Positions 1 to 8,733 of a DNA stretch of 64,000 nucleotides are shown piece by piece. The DNA comes from JAZKJD01 sp040384585 (GTDB lineage: Bacteria; Pseudomonadota; Gammaproteobacteria; Diplorickettsiales; Diplorickettsiaceae): assembly GCA_040384585.1 (NCBI GenBank), contig JAZKJD010000011.1, positions 77,386-141,385 of the forward strand, given 5' to 3'. The notes under the pieces are model-generated. The model had not been told where the DNA came from and searched no databases. It saw only the letters and a list, made by a program, of their open reading frames with translations. Within the stretch, counting starts at the first letter, position 1. Every line of letters begins with the position of its first letter. Made by a program: the position numbers and the translations under genes.

Positions 1-191
1 GGTTTTATGAAAGTTAGTTCTTTAACGGCAACGGTAACGACAGGACCCTTGGCACGATGGGCTGCTGCAATAGCGCCAGCAATATCGATTTGTGACATGA
101 GCCAACCGCCAAAAATGTCCCCTGATTTATTGGCGTCGTTAGGTCTGGTTTTGACTCGGAGTGCGAGTGCGGGTTGGTTTGTATTTTCCAT
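1..191 (-). CDS. yciA: YciA-type acyl-CoA thioesterase (5' part only)
   Basis: Reading the minus strand from the ATG at 191 gives an open frame that runs off the left edge (63 residues visible). It begins MENTNQPALALRVKTRP and contains SGDIFGGWLMSQIDIAG, the hotdog-fold signature of YciA/YbgC-like thioesterases with the conserved N-G-D-I-F-G-G-W region, followed by VVTVAVKELTFIKP. YciA hydrolyses acyl-CoAs in the cytoplasm. The longer overlapping frames at this place on either strand look like shadows, because only this frame shows a protein family. The gene points away from the repeat cluster at 227-534. The C-terminal half is outside the window, so integrity cannot be judged. Confidence 0.82.
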   Translation of the reverse strand, partial: MENTNQPALALRVKTRPNDANKSGDIFGGWLMSQIDIAGAIAAAHRAKGPVVTVAVKELTFIK

Positions 192-226
192 AATAGCGCC
201 TTTTTAATAATAGATGAAAATTTAAT

Positions 227-420
227 TATACCCATTATACTTGAAGTTGCGAATTCGCAACTTCAAGTATTTTCTTCTCGCGATGGGGATTTTCAAGTGG
301 AGAATCGCGATTCTCCACTTGAATGACGGCGCGTAAGCTTTGCTGATCCCCGTCATGCAATCGGGTATACCGCTCGCGACAAGTTTGAAAATTGCGCATC
401 TTCATGTGCGAGCGGTATAT
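227..420. repeat. Family A structured repeat, copy A1
   Basis: This stretch is almost entirely palindromic. There is a 34-nt perfect palindrome at 237-270, a 32-nt perfect palindrome at 292-323, and ATGACGG/CCGTCAT arms at 323-356. The block is bracketed by TATACCC (227-233) and GGGTATA (363-369). A last inverted pair, TATACCGCTCGC (366-377) and GCGAGCGGTATA (408-419), closes the element. Related copies lie at 32351-32549 and 51086-51277, with a half copy at 16062-16134. Arm sequences differ between copies but stay self-complementary. No protein is encoded. It could be a mobile miniature element or a structured RNA; the family is not one I can name. Confidence 0.85.
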
Positions 421-461
421 ACCTATTGTGCATTGAAAATGCCTCTCTAAGGAACAAAAAA

Positions 462-534
462 GTGTTGGCGTGGGTCTTGCCAACGAATGCGATTTTTTTC
501 TGGATTTCGCCAAAAGAAGCACATTCTGTTTTTA
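462..534 (-). repeat. Family C repeat, degenerate copy C5
   Basis: On the minus strand this resembles the family C core: CATTCT, then GTGC, then TTCTTTTGGCGAAATCC in place of CTTCTTTTTGTGGCGTAAGCC, then a run of A, CGCATTCG, TTGGCAAGACCC and an arm. It is more diverged than the copies at 33477, 45254 and 54263. Together with A1 it fills most of the gap between the thioesterase gene and the next gene at 644; I see no gene in 192-643. Confidence 0.5.
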
Positions 535-643
535 TCCATACTTCTCTTTGATTTTCAAGAAACATTCCATAGATTTTATTATCTATAATTGATAGTATTA
601 TCCTGATTTGCCTGTTACTTAAAATAAAGAGGATGCAAGCGTA

Positions 644-1711
644 ATGAAAAGAAGATTCGACTCTCTTGCCTGTGTTGATCCACATTTTTTAGCGTGTGCT
701 TCTCCTTATCGATCGGAGTTGAAGGATTATTCAGGGCCTCTTGTAGGCGATAAACTTTCGGTAATCGATCTAGAAGCTGGCAATAAAATAAGAGGGAAAT
801 TAAATCAGTTTTATTTAGTAAATCGGAATGAAATCAATGATCTAAAAGCTTATGAAAAAGAGATTTTTTTTCAAAAGATAATATGGTTCTTTCATTTTGA
901 AGCGATACTAGAACAGGAATTTACTAATTTAAAACTAACTCAAATTCCAGTACGACTTGAAGATTTTGAAAAATTATTACGGACTCAAGTTTATAAAATA
1001 GCACAAATTAATTCAGAAAATTTCCTATTAAAAATTTTTGTTGATAAAACGATACATCATACGGTTCTTGAAAGTATATTGCGTAGCGATAAATCTCTCA
1101 TTTTTTTGTCTCTTGATGACGTTAAAATTATTAGATTTCGTTTACGAGAACTTAAATTTTCAAATGTTATTGATGATATAAAGGACTATGTCGTTAAGCT
1201 TCGAGCTGAGTTACGTGATAGAAAAATGTTAGATGAAGAGATTTCTGTTTTAGTACCCTTGGGAGAGTTTGCCTTTGAACTAGATCGTTTAAAAGAGCAT
1301 TATTTGAAGCGTGATAGCTTTTTTAGCGGCAAACAAATTTATTGGTTTTCACAGACTAAGCTTGTTGGGTTTGCGTTAGAAGAAAATACGAGATTTGTTC
1401 CTTTTTTGTTCCGGCTTATTAATTGTATGTTGGAGAAAACACCAACCTCTGAATTTCAATATGTTTTTTTAGAAGAGTTGAGCCAATATTTTAACAGTTT
1501 AAAAACAGATCGTAAGGGTAGGCATTATATAATAAAGCTAAAGATCTCTGAATTAATCAAAGACTTTTGTCTTAAGAGTAAAAAAAAGTTCTTTTCTGCT
1601 AGCAATGTTGAAACAGATGCTGGCTCCAGTGGTTTTTTTCAGCCTGTTGTTTTAGAAGCAGCAGAAAGTGAGCCTATTGCTAAGCGGCCCATGCAATCAG
1701 TTATGCCGTAA
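644..1711 (+). CDS. Protein of unknown function, 355 aa
   Basis: I do not recognise this protein. It is preceded by AGAGG about ten bases before the ATG, so the start is well supported. It is rich in Lys, Glu, Phe and Leu, has no obvious signal peptide or membrane segment, and looks largely alpha-helical, with charged stretches around residues 170-220. The last 30 or so residues are low in charge and rich in Ser, Ala and Glu. Base composition is more AT-rich than in neighbouring housekeeping genes. It stands alone between two repeat elements; element B1 starts 4 bases after its stop. A secreted effector is a reasonable guess for such an orphan in this type of organism, but nothing in the sequence proves it. 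Confidence 0.7.
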   Translation: MKRRFDSLACVDPHFLACASPYRSELKDYSGPLVGDKLSVIDLEAGNKIRGKLNQFYLVNRNEINDLKAYEKEIFFQKIIWFFHFEAILEQEFTNLKLTQIPVRLEDFEKLLRTQVYKIAQINSENFLLKIFVDKTIHHTVLESILRSDKSLIFLSLDDVKIIRFRLRELKFSNVIDDIKDYVVKLRAELRDRKMLDEEISVLVPLGEFAFELDRLKEHYLKRDSFFSGKQIYWFSQTKLVGFALEENTRFVPFLFRLINCMLEKTPTSEFQYVFLEELSQYFNSLKTDRKGRHYIIKLKISELIKDFCLKSKKKFFSASNVETDAGSSGFFQPVVLEAAESEPIAKRPMQSVMP

Positions 1712-1714
1712 AGC

Positions 1715-1862
1715 TTAGGGTGTGTTGACAATTGCACGATGATGGCGAAAAAGCGTTGTTTTTCTGCGTTTCGTTACTCACATACGCTGTGTATGCTCCG
1801 TTACGATACTCAAAAAACTACTCTTTTTCGCGAATCCTAGCACAATTGTCAACACACCCTAA
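1715..1862. repeat. Family B inverted-repeat element, copy B1 (full length)
   Basis: A 148-bp element with perfect 20-bp terminal inverted repeats, TTAGGGTGTGTTGACAATTG at 1715-1734 and its complement at 1843-1862. The interior holds TTTCTGCG, ACTCACATACG, GTATGCTCCGTTACG and CTCTTTTTCGCG, and is shared with copies B3 and B5. The ends begin with TA, as expected of a miniature element mobilised by a TA-targeting transposase. No transposase is encoded. Its right part is read as the last residues and stop of the convergent gph gene. Confidence 0.85.
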
Positions 1863-2531
1863 CCAATCAATGATATCCAGGGGTGTCTGAACCATGGCGC
1901 TCGCTTTCCAGGAGGCAGCCTCTTTTTTGCTAGGTATATAGCCATATGAAGCGATTAGACTATGCATCCCTGCTGCGTTAGCCGCTTCAATATCTCGTTG
2001 AGAATCACCAATGTAGACACAGTTTTCTGGAGTGCGTTCAATACATTCACAAGCATAGAGTAAAGGTTTGGGGTGTGGCTTACTATATTCTAAGGTATCA
2101 CCACCAATAACACAGTTTGTTTTTTTTAGTAAAGGAAAATGCTCAATCAGTTTCATGGTTAATGCAGTGGATTTATTAGTCACAATTCCCCATGATAAAT
2201 GATTTTTTTGTAAATACTGAATAAGTTTACCTATTCCAGGAAATAATTGTGTTTGATCGCAAATATGCTGACTGTAATATTCAATGAATTGTTTTCGCAA
2301 GCTGGGAAATGCAGAATTTTCGTCTGTGATATTAAATCCTAGTGTTAACAGTCCTGTAACACCTTCAGAAATGCTAGGGCGGATTTTTGTTAGTGGTAAA
2401 GGTTGAAAATGCTGAGCTAATAAAAGTGCATTTAGTGTCGCGGCTAAGTCGGGTGCTGTGTCTAATAGTGTTCCATCGAGATCGAATAGTACTGCAGTAA
2501 TTTTTGGTTTAGATAAGATTAAAGGCAGCAT
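1818..2531 (-). CDS. gph: Phosphoglycolate phosphatase, HAD superfamily
   Basis: A HAD-family hydrolase that removes 2-phosphoglycolate. Motif I is VLFDLDGTLLDTAPDL near residues 14-30 with nucleophile and acid/base Asp, motif II is GIVTNKS, the conserved Lys follows in YSKPHPKP, and motif III/IV is YIGDSQRDIEAANAAGM. The length of 237 aa is usual for the family. It starts 3 bases after the stop of ubiG, so the two form an operon, a common gammaproteobacterial pairing. The last roughly 14 residues (GCVDNCARIREKE) and the stop codon are encoded by repeat element B1, so the native C-terminus has been replaced by repeat-derived sequence. Confidence 0.9.
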   Translation of the reverse strand: MLPLILSKPKITAVLFDLDGTLLDTAPDLAATLNALLLAQHFQPLPLTKIRPSISEGVTGLLTLGFNITDENSAFPSLRKQFIEYYSQHICDQTQLFPGIGKLIQYLQKNHLSWGIVTNKSTALTMKLIEHFPLLKKTNCVIGGDTLEYSKPHPKPLLYACECIERTPENCVYIGDSQRDIEAANAAGMHSLIASYGYIPSKKEAASWKASAMVQTPLDIIDWLGCVDNCARIREKE

Positions 2532-2534
2532 AAA

Positions 2535-3242
2535 CTAAACTTCTTTTTGCAAAGCGGCAATGTAATTAATCTGTACAGTATTTGTTAAGGTAACAGAGTA
2601 AGTGAATGGGTTATAGCGTATGCCTTGTAACTTTTGTAAGCTCAGATCGGCTCTGCGTGCGGCGGCGGCGAGCTCCGAAGGCCGAATAAATTTTTCGTAC
2701 TGATGGGTTCCTTTTGGTAAAAGTTTCAACAAATATTCTGCGCCGATGATAGCGGTCAAATAGGCTGAAGGATTACGATTAATCGTAGAAAAAAATAACC
2801 AGCCGTTAGGTTTGACAAGATCACTACAAGCCTTGATCAAAGAGCTGGGATCGGGAACGTGTTCGAGTAGTTCCATGCAGCAAGCGACGTCAAAGGTCTC
2901 GCTTTGCTTTTTGGCTAAGGTCTCTGCATCTTCGATAAGATAGCTTATGTTTAGCGCACTTTGATTTGCGTGTTGATTTGCAATCTTTATTAGAGCATCG
3001 CTTTTATCAATTCCCGTGACAAAGGCTCCTGTCTGGGCTAGTGCTTCGCTTAATAGTCCCCCTCCACAACCGATATCGATTACTTTCTGTTCCCTAAGCG
3101 TAGTCGCGTATTTTTTCATGAATGCTAAGCGTATCGGATTAATGTCATGTAAAGGCTTACATGGACCCGCTGTATCCCACCATGCTTCGGCCATAGTGGA
3201 GAATTTATCGATTTCTATCGGGTCATTATTAGAAACTGACAT
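2535..3242 (-). CDS. ubiG: Ubiquinone biosynthesis O-methyltransferase
   Basis: This is the SAM-dependent enzyme that carries out both O-methylations of ubiquinone synthesis at the inner membrane. The N-terminus EIDKFSTMAEAWWDTAGPCKPLHDINPIRL is typical of UbiG. The SAM-binding glycine loop is VIDIGCGGGLLSEALA around residues 55-70, and the post-motif region shows CCMELLEHVPDP. The length of 235 aa is normal. It is the first gene of the ubiG-gph operon. About 230 bases separate it from the divergent glutamate dehydrogenase gene; this shared intergenic region should hold both promoters, although I cannot pick out convincing hexamers. Confidence 0.95.
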   Translation of the reverse strand: MSVSNNDPIEIDKFSTMAEAWWDTAGPCKPLHDINPIRLAFMKKYATTLREQKVIDIGCGGGLLSEALAQTGAFVTGIDKSDALIKIANQHANQSALNISYLIEDAETLAKKQSETFDVACCMELLEHVPDPSSLIKACSDLVKPNGWLFFSTINRNPSAYLTAIIGAEYLLKLLPKGTHQYEKFIRPSELAAAARRADLSLQKLQGIRYNPFTYSVTLTNTVQINYIAALQKEV

Positions 3243-3472
3243 AAAAAAGGATTTCTTTCATTGGTTTTTCATTGAGAGCGTATTACAATAGTCTAGTCTA
3301 CATTTACCCTCATAGTGTGTCTATTGGTCTCAACAGGAGTAAAAACTGGACTACGTGGAAAGTAGGATTTTGGCGGGCATCGTTTTCTTGCGTAAGTTCA
3401 GGAAGAGTTAGGGAGAACCTACCATAACTTGTATGGGGACGACCTGATTCTATATTTTTATTTTATTTTTGT

Positions 3473-6400
3473 ATGAACAATCTTACTGACCATAGCTATC
3501 AAGACATCCTGGAAAAAATTACAAGTATTGCTAAGCAAAAAATAGCCAAAGAACAAATTCCACCTTTTGCTGTTTTTATACAACAATACTACGCACATAC
3601 CAATATAGAGGAACTCAAAAATCGTTCGATAGAAGATTTAGCGGCTTCTGTCGTATCCCATTGGAAGCTGGCTTATCAGCGTTTACCCGGTCAAACCAAG
3701 ATTCATATTTTTAATCCTAGCATTGAAAAAGATGCTTGGGAAAGCCATTACACAATACTACAATTAGTAACTGATGATAAGCCTTTCTTGGTGGATTCGA
3801 TCCGTATGGAGATTAATCGTCAGGGCTTTAATATCTTTTTTAACAATCACGTAGGAAATATCAAAGTACAGCGCAACCTGCAAGGGGAAATTATTCAAGT
3901 ATTATCCCACGATACTGACGCTGATTTGTCAGGTACTCAAATTGAAGCGTTAATTTATATGGAGATTGGTAAAACATCGGATCAGGAAGTTCTAGCAAAA
4001 CTTGCTAGGAAGCTTGAGAAGGTATTAGATCAAGTCACCCTAGTGGTAAATGATTGGCCAGAGATGTGTACCAGGATGCAAGTTTGTTTACAGGAGTTAG
4101 AGAAAAATGCGCCTCCTTATGATCCGGAAGATGTCGCCGAGTCTAAGGATTTTCTACGTTGGTTGCTTAATAATCATTTTACCTTTTTAGGTTGTCGTGA
4201 TTATGAATTAAGTAATGACCACAAAGCATTACATATGATCAAATCATCGGGTTTGGGAGTGCTGCGAGATGAAAGTAAGAGTAAAGAAGAAAAACTGTTG
4301 ACAGAATTACCGCCTGAAGCACGTCGCTTGGCTTTTTCACCGCAAGTGTTGGTTATTTCTAAAACCAATACCAAAGCAAGAATGCATCGTCCCGTTTATG
4401 CCGATTATATTGGCGTTAAACGTTTTGATGGCCAAGGGAAATTAATCGGTGAATGTCGTTTTATTGGTCTTTATACGTCTACGGTTTATCATAGCGACCC
4501 GCGACATATTCCTTTAATAAGGCGCAAGCTCCAATTGGTTTTAAAAAATTCCAATCTTCCCTTAAAAGGTCATGCGGGCAAAGAATTATTAGATATTTTA
4601 TCTAGCTTGCCACGAGATGATTTATTTCAAGCGAGTGTTAATGAATTGACGAAATTGGCTTTAGGTATCTTGGATATTCAGGAACAACAAGCCGTTCGTT
4701 TATTTGTACGACAAGACACTTATCGACGTTTCATTTCTTGTTTAGTTTATCTCCCTAAGGAAAAATTAAATACCGATTTACAGAAAGAAATGGAAAAAAT
4801 TTTAGTTCGTGAATTTTCTGGAATAGAAATTGGTTTTTCTACCTTGTTTGGAGATTCTAATCTGGCTAGGATCCATTTTTTAATTCGTACTGATCCTAAA
4901 AAAGAGTTGACTTATGATGTTAAAAGAATAGAAGCACAACTTATTGAAGTGGCCCGTTCTTGGAAAGAAGAGTTGCGACAGATTTTAATTGCTTATTATG
5001 GCGAAGAGCACGGTAACTATTTAATTCGGAAGTATAGTTATGCTTTTCCTACCGGTTATAGAGATAGCTTTCCAGTAACAACCGCTGTTCATGATATCGA
5101 GCATATAGAAAGAATTTCATTCGATCGTCCTTTAGAAATGAACTTTTATCATTCTAAAGATGGGACAGCAGTTCCTTTACGTTTTAAGTTATTTCAAGCG
5201 GGTAAACCTATCATTTTATCCGACGTGTTACCCGTGTTAGAAAATATGGGCCTGTGTGTTATGGATGAGTGGCCGCAAGAAATTACCTTAGATAATGGTA
5301 ACCGCGTTTGGATTAATGATTTTGGAGTGAAGCCGGTACAAATTGACGATGTTAATGTTTCCCAGGTCAAAGAAATTTTTCAGGAAGCTTTCCACAAAAT
5401 ATGGTTGGGTGAAGCTGAAAATGACGGATTTAATCGCTTAATATTGGCAGGCCAGCTAACGTGGCGAGAAATTTCTATCTTAAGGGCCTATACCAAATAT
5501 CTACGACAAATTAGTGTGCCGTTTAGTCAAGCCTATATAGAAAGCGTGGTGTCACGCAACGCGGGTATTGCTAGAATCTTAGTTCAATTATTCAAATATT
5601 ATTTTGATCCAAAGCGCCAAGGAGAAGCGGGAAGTATTATTGCGAGTTTAGAAAAAAGTTTACAAACCGCATTAGATGCCGTAGTGAGTTTGGACGAAGA
5701 TCGTATTTTGCGTTATTTATTTGAAGTGATTCAAGCAACCTTACGAACGAATTATTTTCAAAAAGACAGTCTTGGAAAATCGAAGAGTTGGCTTGCGTTT
5801 AAATTAAACCCTGCTCGAATTAGTGATCTTCCTTTACCACGTCCGCTGTATGAAATTTTTGTTTATTCGCCACGTGTTGAGGCAGTGCATTTACGGGCGG
5901 CGAAAGTAGCGCGGGGCGGTATTCGTTGGTCAGATAGGCGCGAGGATTTTCGTACAGAAGTATTAGGATTGATGAAGGCACAGCAAGTTAAAAATGCAGT
6001 GATTGTTCCTGCCGGAGCCAAAGGTGGATTTGTTTGCAAACGACTTCCAGAGGGAGGGGATCGTGAAGCCGTCATGAACGAAGTCATCGCCTGTTACCAA
6101 ACCTTCATGCGAGGGTTATTAGACTTAACCGATAATTTGCAGAATGGGCTATTAATTCCTCCTCACGATGTGGTGCGTTACGATGATGAAGATCCCTATT
6201 TAGTGGTTGCTGCGGATAAAGGGACGGCCAGTTTTTCTGATATTGCTAATGCCATTGCTGCTGAATATAACTTTTGGTTAGGCGATGCGTTTGCTTCAGG
6301 AGGTAGTGTCGGTTATGACCATAAGAAGATGGGTATTACAGCACGCGGCGCCTGGGAATCTGTTGAACGTCACGGCAGAACCTTAGGCCTGAATCCCAAT

Positions 6401-8338
6401 AAAGAGGATTTTACTGCCATTGGTATTGGTGACATGTCAGGGGATGTCTTTGGCAATGGCTTGTTGTTATCACAACATATCAAGCTGGTGGCGGCATTTA
6501 ACCACAACCATATTTTTATTGATCCTACACCCGATCCGGAAAAGAGTTTTCTAGAACGCCAACGTTTATTTAATTTACCCCGTTCTACTTGGCAGGATTA
6601 TACGCCAAGCTTAATTTCACAGGGGGGGGGAGTTTTCAGTCGTTCGAAAAAGTCTATTTCTTTGTCTCCAGAAATAAAGAAATTATTAGATATTAATAGA
6701 GACTTTATCGCGCCGGATAATTTGATCCGCGCCATCTTAAAGGCCAACGTCGATTTATTATGGAATGGTGGCATTGGTACTTACGTCAAGGCAAGCAGTG
6801 AAAGAAATGCCGATGTAGGCGACCGTACCAATGATGGCTTACGTATTAACGGGAATGAATTGCGTTGTCGTATTGTTGCTGAAGGTGGAAATCTTGGCCT
6901 AACACAATTAGGGCGCGTCGAGTATGCGCAAAACGGTGGATTAATCTATACCGACTTTATTGATAACTCAGCGGGTGTTGATTGTTCCGATCATGAAGTC
7001 AATTGCAAAATTTTATTAAATGCTGTTGTCGCTGCCGGTGATATGACCTTGGAGCAGCGTAATCAATTACTCATGGAGATGACTGATGAGATTGCTAAAC
7101 TTGTTTTATATGATAATTTTTGCCAAACACGCACCATTAGTTTAGCGGCGGCGCATGCGCAACAAGAATTAGAGTTGCACCGCCGTTATATTGAAGAACT
7201 GGTACGTGATGGTAAATTAGATAGGGAATTAGAGTTTTTACCTGATGAAAAGGGATTAATAGAACGTAAGGCCTTAGGTAAAGGCTTAACAAGTCCTGAA
7301 ATTGCGGTTTTACTTGCCTACACCAAAATGTGGGTTAAGGCTGAGCTATTAGAGATGCATAGCTTAGAAGAAGACTATTTAACCGGAATACTCGAATCTG
7401 CTTTCCCCAGGCCCTTGCGTGGCCGTTTTGCAAAATTTATGCAGCACCATAGTTTACGACGCGAGATCATTGCGACTAAGATTAGTAATGCAATGATCAA
7501 TGATATGGGTATTACCTTTGTATTTCGTTTAAAAGCGGAAATTGGCGCTGATATTGCTTCCATTGCACGTGCTTATGCGATTGCGCATCAAGTATTTGGT
7601 TTTTCAGAACTGGTTAGTCTTGCCGAGCACTTAGATGACAGCGTAGCGTCTGAAACCCGTTATGCAATTATGCGTCAAATCAACCGATTAATCCGGCGTG
7701 CAACGCGTTGGTTTATTTATAATTATAAAGATCAGCTTGCTGATATCTTGGGCATGGTTGGTCGCTTTAGCACAGCAGTGACTTCGTTAAACGAAAAATT
7801 ACCTCAATTATTGGTGGGTGAAGACAAAGAACAGTGGGAAAGAAATTGGCAAGGGCTTCAGGATTCAGGTATTCCTGAGGCGGTGGCCAAGCGTATCGCT
7901 AGCATTGATCATGAATTCGCCTTATTGGATATTATCGAAGCGACACAAAAAAATAGTTTGCCTTTAGTCGATGTAGCTGAACTTTATTTTATGCTAAATG
8001 ATAGATTTGAGTTTACATGGCTACGATCACAAATTATGAAACAAACGATTGAAACCTTATGGGATACCCTGGGCCGAGTCGTTTTATTAGATGATCTCGA
8101 TATTCAACAACGTCGGTTAACCGTTATTATTTTACAATGCGTTGTTGATGAGCAAGGAGATAATAAGACCTGTTTAGAACAATGGGAAAATGATAATCCT
8201 CTATTCATAAAACGTTGGAAGACCTTTTTAGCGGATCTACGTAGTACTAGTGAGTTAAAACTGATGATGTTTTCTGTTGTTGTGCGTGAATTAGTGAGTA
8301 TGGTAGAGGCCTCTAGTCATCCTGTTGCAAGTAAATAA
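3473..8338 (+). CDS. gdh2: NAD-specific glutamate dehydrogenase, large 180 kDa type
   Basis: A protein of 1621 aa belonging to the L-GDH180 class, which oxidatively deaminates glutamate to 2-oxoglutarate with NAD. The first 700 or so residues form the ACT-like regulatory region (DDKPFLVDSIRMEINRQG near residue 105). The catalytic dehydrogenase domain lies around residues 800-1250, with KVARGGIRWSDRREDFRTE, VKNAVIVPAGAKGGFV, GIGDMSGDVFGNG and RCRIVAEGGNLGLTQ. The C-terminal region is the helical domain of this family. No frameshift is seen across 4.9 kb. It stands alone. The enzyme fits an organism that uses glutamate as a main carbon and energy source, as Legionella and Coxiella relatives do; that metabolic reading is inferred. 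Confidence 0.95.
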   Translation: MNNLTDHSYQDILEKITSIAKQKIAKEQIPPFAVFIQQYYAHTNIEELKNRSIEDLAASVVSHWKLAYQRLPGQTKIHIFNPSIEKDAWESHYTILQLVTDDKPFLVDSIRMEINRQGFNIFFNNHVGNIKVQRNLQGEIIQVLSHDTDADLSGTQIEALIYMEIGKTSDQEVLAKLARKLEKVLDQVTLVVNDWPEMCTRMQVCLQELEKNAPPYDPEDVAESKDFLRWLLNNHFTFLGCRDYELSNDHKALHMIKSSGLGVLRDESKSKEEKLLTELPPEARRLAFSPQVLVISKTNTKARMHRPVYADYIGVKRFDGQGKLIGECRFIGLYTSTVYHSDPRHIPLIRRKLQLVLKNSNLPLKGHAGKELLDILSSLPRDDLFQASVNELTKLALGILDIQEQQAVRLFVRQDTYRRFISCLVYLPKEKLNTDLQKEMEKILVREFSGIEIGFSTLFGDSNLARIHFLIRTDPKKELTYDVKRIEAQLIEVARSWKEELRQILIAYYGEEHGNYLIRKYSYAFPTGYRDSFPVTTAVHDIEHIERISFDRPLEMNFYHSKDGTAVPLRFKLFQAGKPIILSDVLPVLENMGLCVMDEWPQEITLDNGNRVWINDFGVKPVQIDDVNVSQVKEIFQEAFHKIWLGEAENDGFNRLILAGQLTWREISILRAYTKYLRQISVPFSQAYIESVVSRNAGIARILVQLFKYYFDPKRQGEAGSIIASLEKSLQTALDAVVSLDEDRILRYLFEVIQATLRTNYFQKDSLGKSKSWLAFKLNPARISDLPLPRPLYEIFVYSPRVEAVHLRAAKVARGGIRWSDRREDFRTEVLGLMKAQQVKNAVIVPAGAKGGFVCKRLPEGGDREAVMNEVIACYQTFMRGLLDLTDNLQNGLLIPPHDVVRYDDEDPYLVVAADKGTASFSDIANAIAAEYNFWLGDAFASGGSVGYDHKKMGITARGAWESVERHGRTLGLNPNKEDFTAIGIGDMSGDVFGNGLLLSQHIKLVAAFNHNHIFIDPTPDPEKSFLERQRLFNLPRSTWQDYTPSLISQGGGVFSRSKKSISLSPEIKKLLDINRDFIAPDNLIRAILKANVDLLWNGGIGTYVKASSERNADVGDRTNDGLRINGNELRCRIVAEGGNLGLTQLGRVEYAQNGGLIYTDFIDNSAGVDCSDHEVNCKILLNAVVAAGDMTLEQRNQLLMEMTDEIAKLVLYDNFCQTRTISLAAAHAQQELELHRRYIEELVRDGKLDRELEFLPDEKGLIERKALGKGLTSPEIAVLLAYTKMWVKAELLEMHSLEEDYLTGILESAFPRPLRGRFAKFMQHHSLRREIIATKISNAMINDMGITFVFRLKAEIGADIASIARAYAIAHQVFGFSELVSLAEHLDDSVASETRYAIMRQINRLIRRATRWFIYNYKDQLADILGMVGRFSTAVTSLNEKLPQLLVGEDKEQWERNWQGLQDSGIPEAVAKRIASIDHEFALLDIIEATQKNSLPLVDVAELYFMLNDRFEFTWLRSQIMKQTIETLWDTLGRVVLLDDLDIQQRRLTVIILQCVVDEQGDNKTCLEQWENDNPLFIKRWKTFLADLRSTSELKLMMFSVVVRELVSMVEASSHPVASK

Positions 8339-8733
8339 GATAAGTAACGATTTTTATTTTTTCAGATCATCCTACTGTTCCTCTTTGCGAGCGGTGGCGC
8401 GCGGCAATCTGGAAATACTGCAAACTTGATGGCTACGTTCGTTATATTCGCTCGTCATGACGCTGATTTTTTATACTGTTTTTTCCCCTGTTTAATTCAT
8501 TTTTTCTAAACGTGAGACTCCCGTTATTTTTTTATAAAAAATTTTGAAAAAACTACTATGGCTTAAGCTAATAGCTTAAAAAAATTTATTTTATTATGTT
8601 AGAATAAAAAATTAATATTGCTAGTCAAGAATTAAAAACCAATAGTTAAGTTTTTGAGAAAATTTCTATTTTAAATAGAAATTAATAGAGCTAAATTTCA
8701 CATATAATAAATATTAAGTATTAGGAATAAAAA
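8339..8733. other. 395-base intergenic region, no gene seen
   Basis: Between the glutamate dehydrogenase and FAD oxidoreductase genes. Bases 8390-8460 contain TTGCGAGCGG, CGCGGCAATCTGG and GCTCGTCATGACG, resembling a degenerate dispersed repeat of the CGAGC/GCTCG type found in many bacterial genomes. The rest (8500-8733) is extremely AT-rich and presumably carries the promoter of the next gene. I find no unequivocal -35/-10 pair, RNA gene or terminator. Confidence 0.45.

Noticed and set aside
235..685. Two overlapping minus-strand frames of 95 and 110 residues
   Set aside because: Both are translations of repeats A1 and C5; no family features and no ribosome sites.
8590..8730. TTAATATT-like half sites resembling a PmrA box upstream of the FAD oxidoreductase
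   Set aside because: In such AT-rich DNA these half sites are expected by chance, and no properly spaced pair was found.
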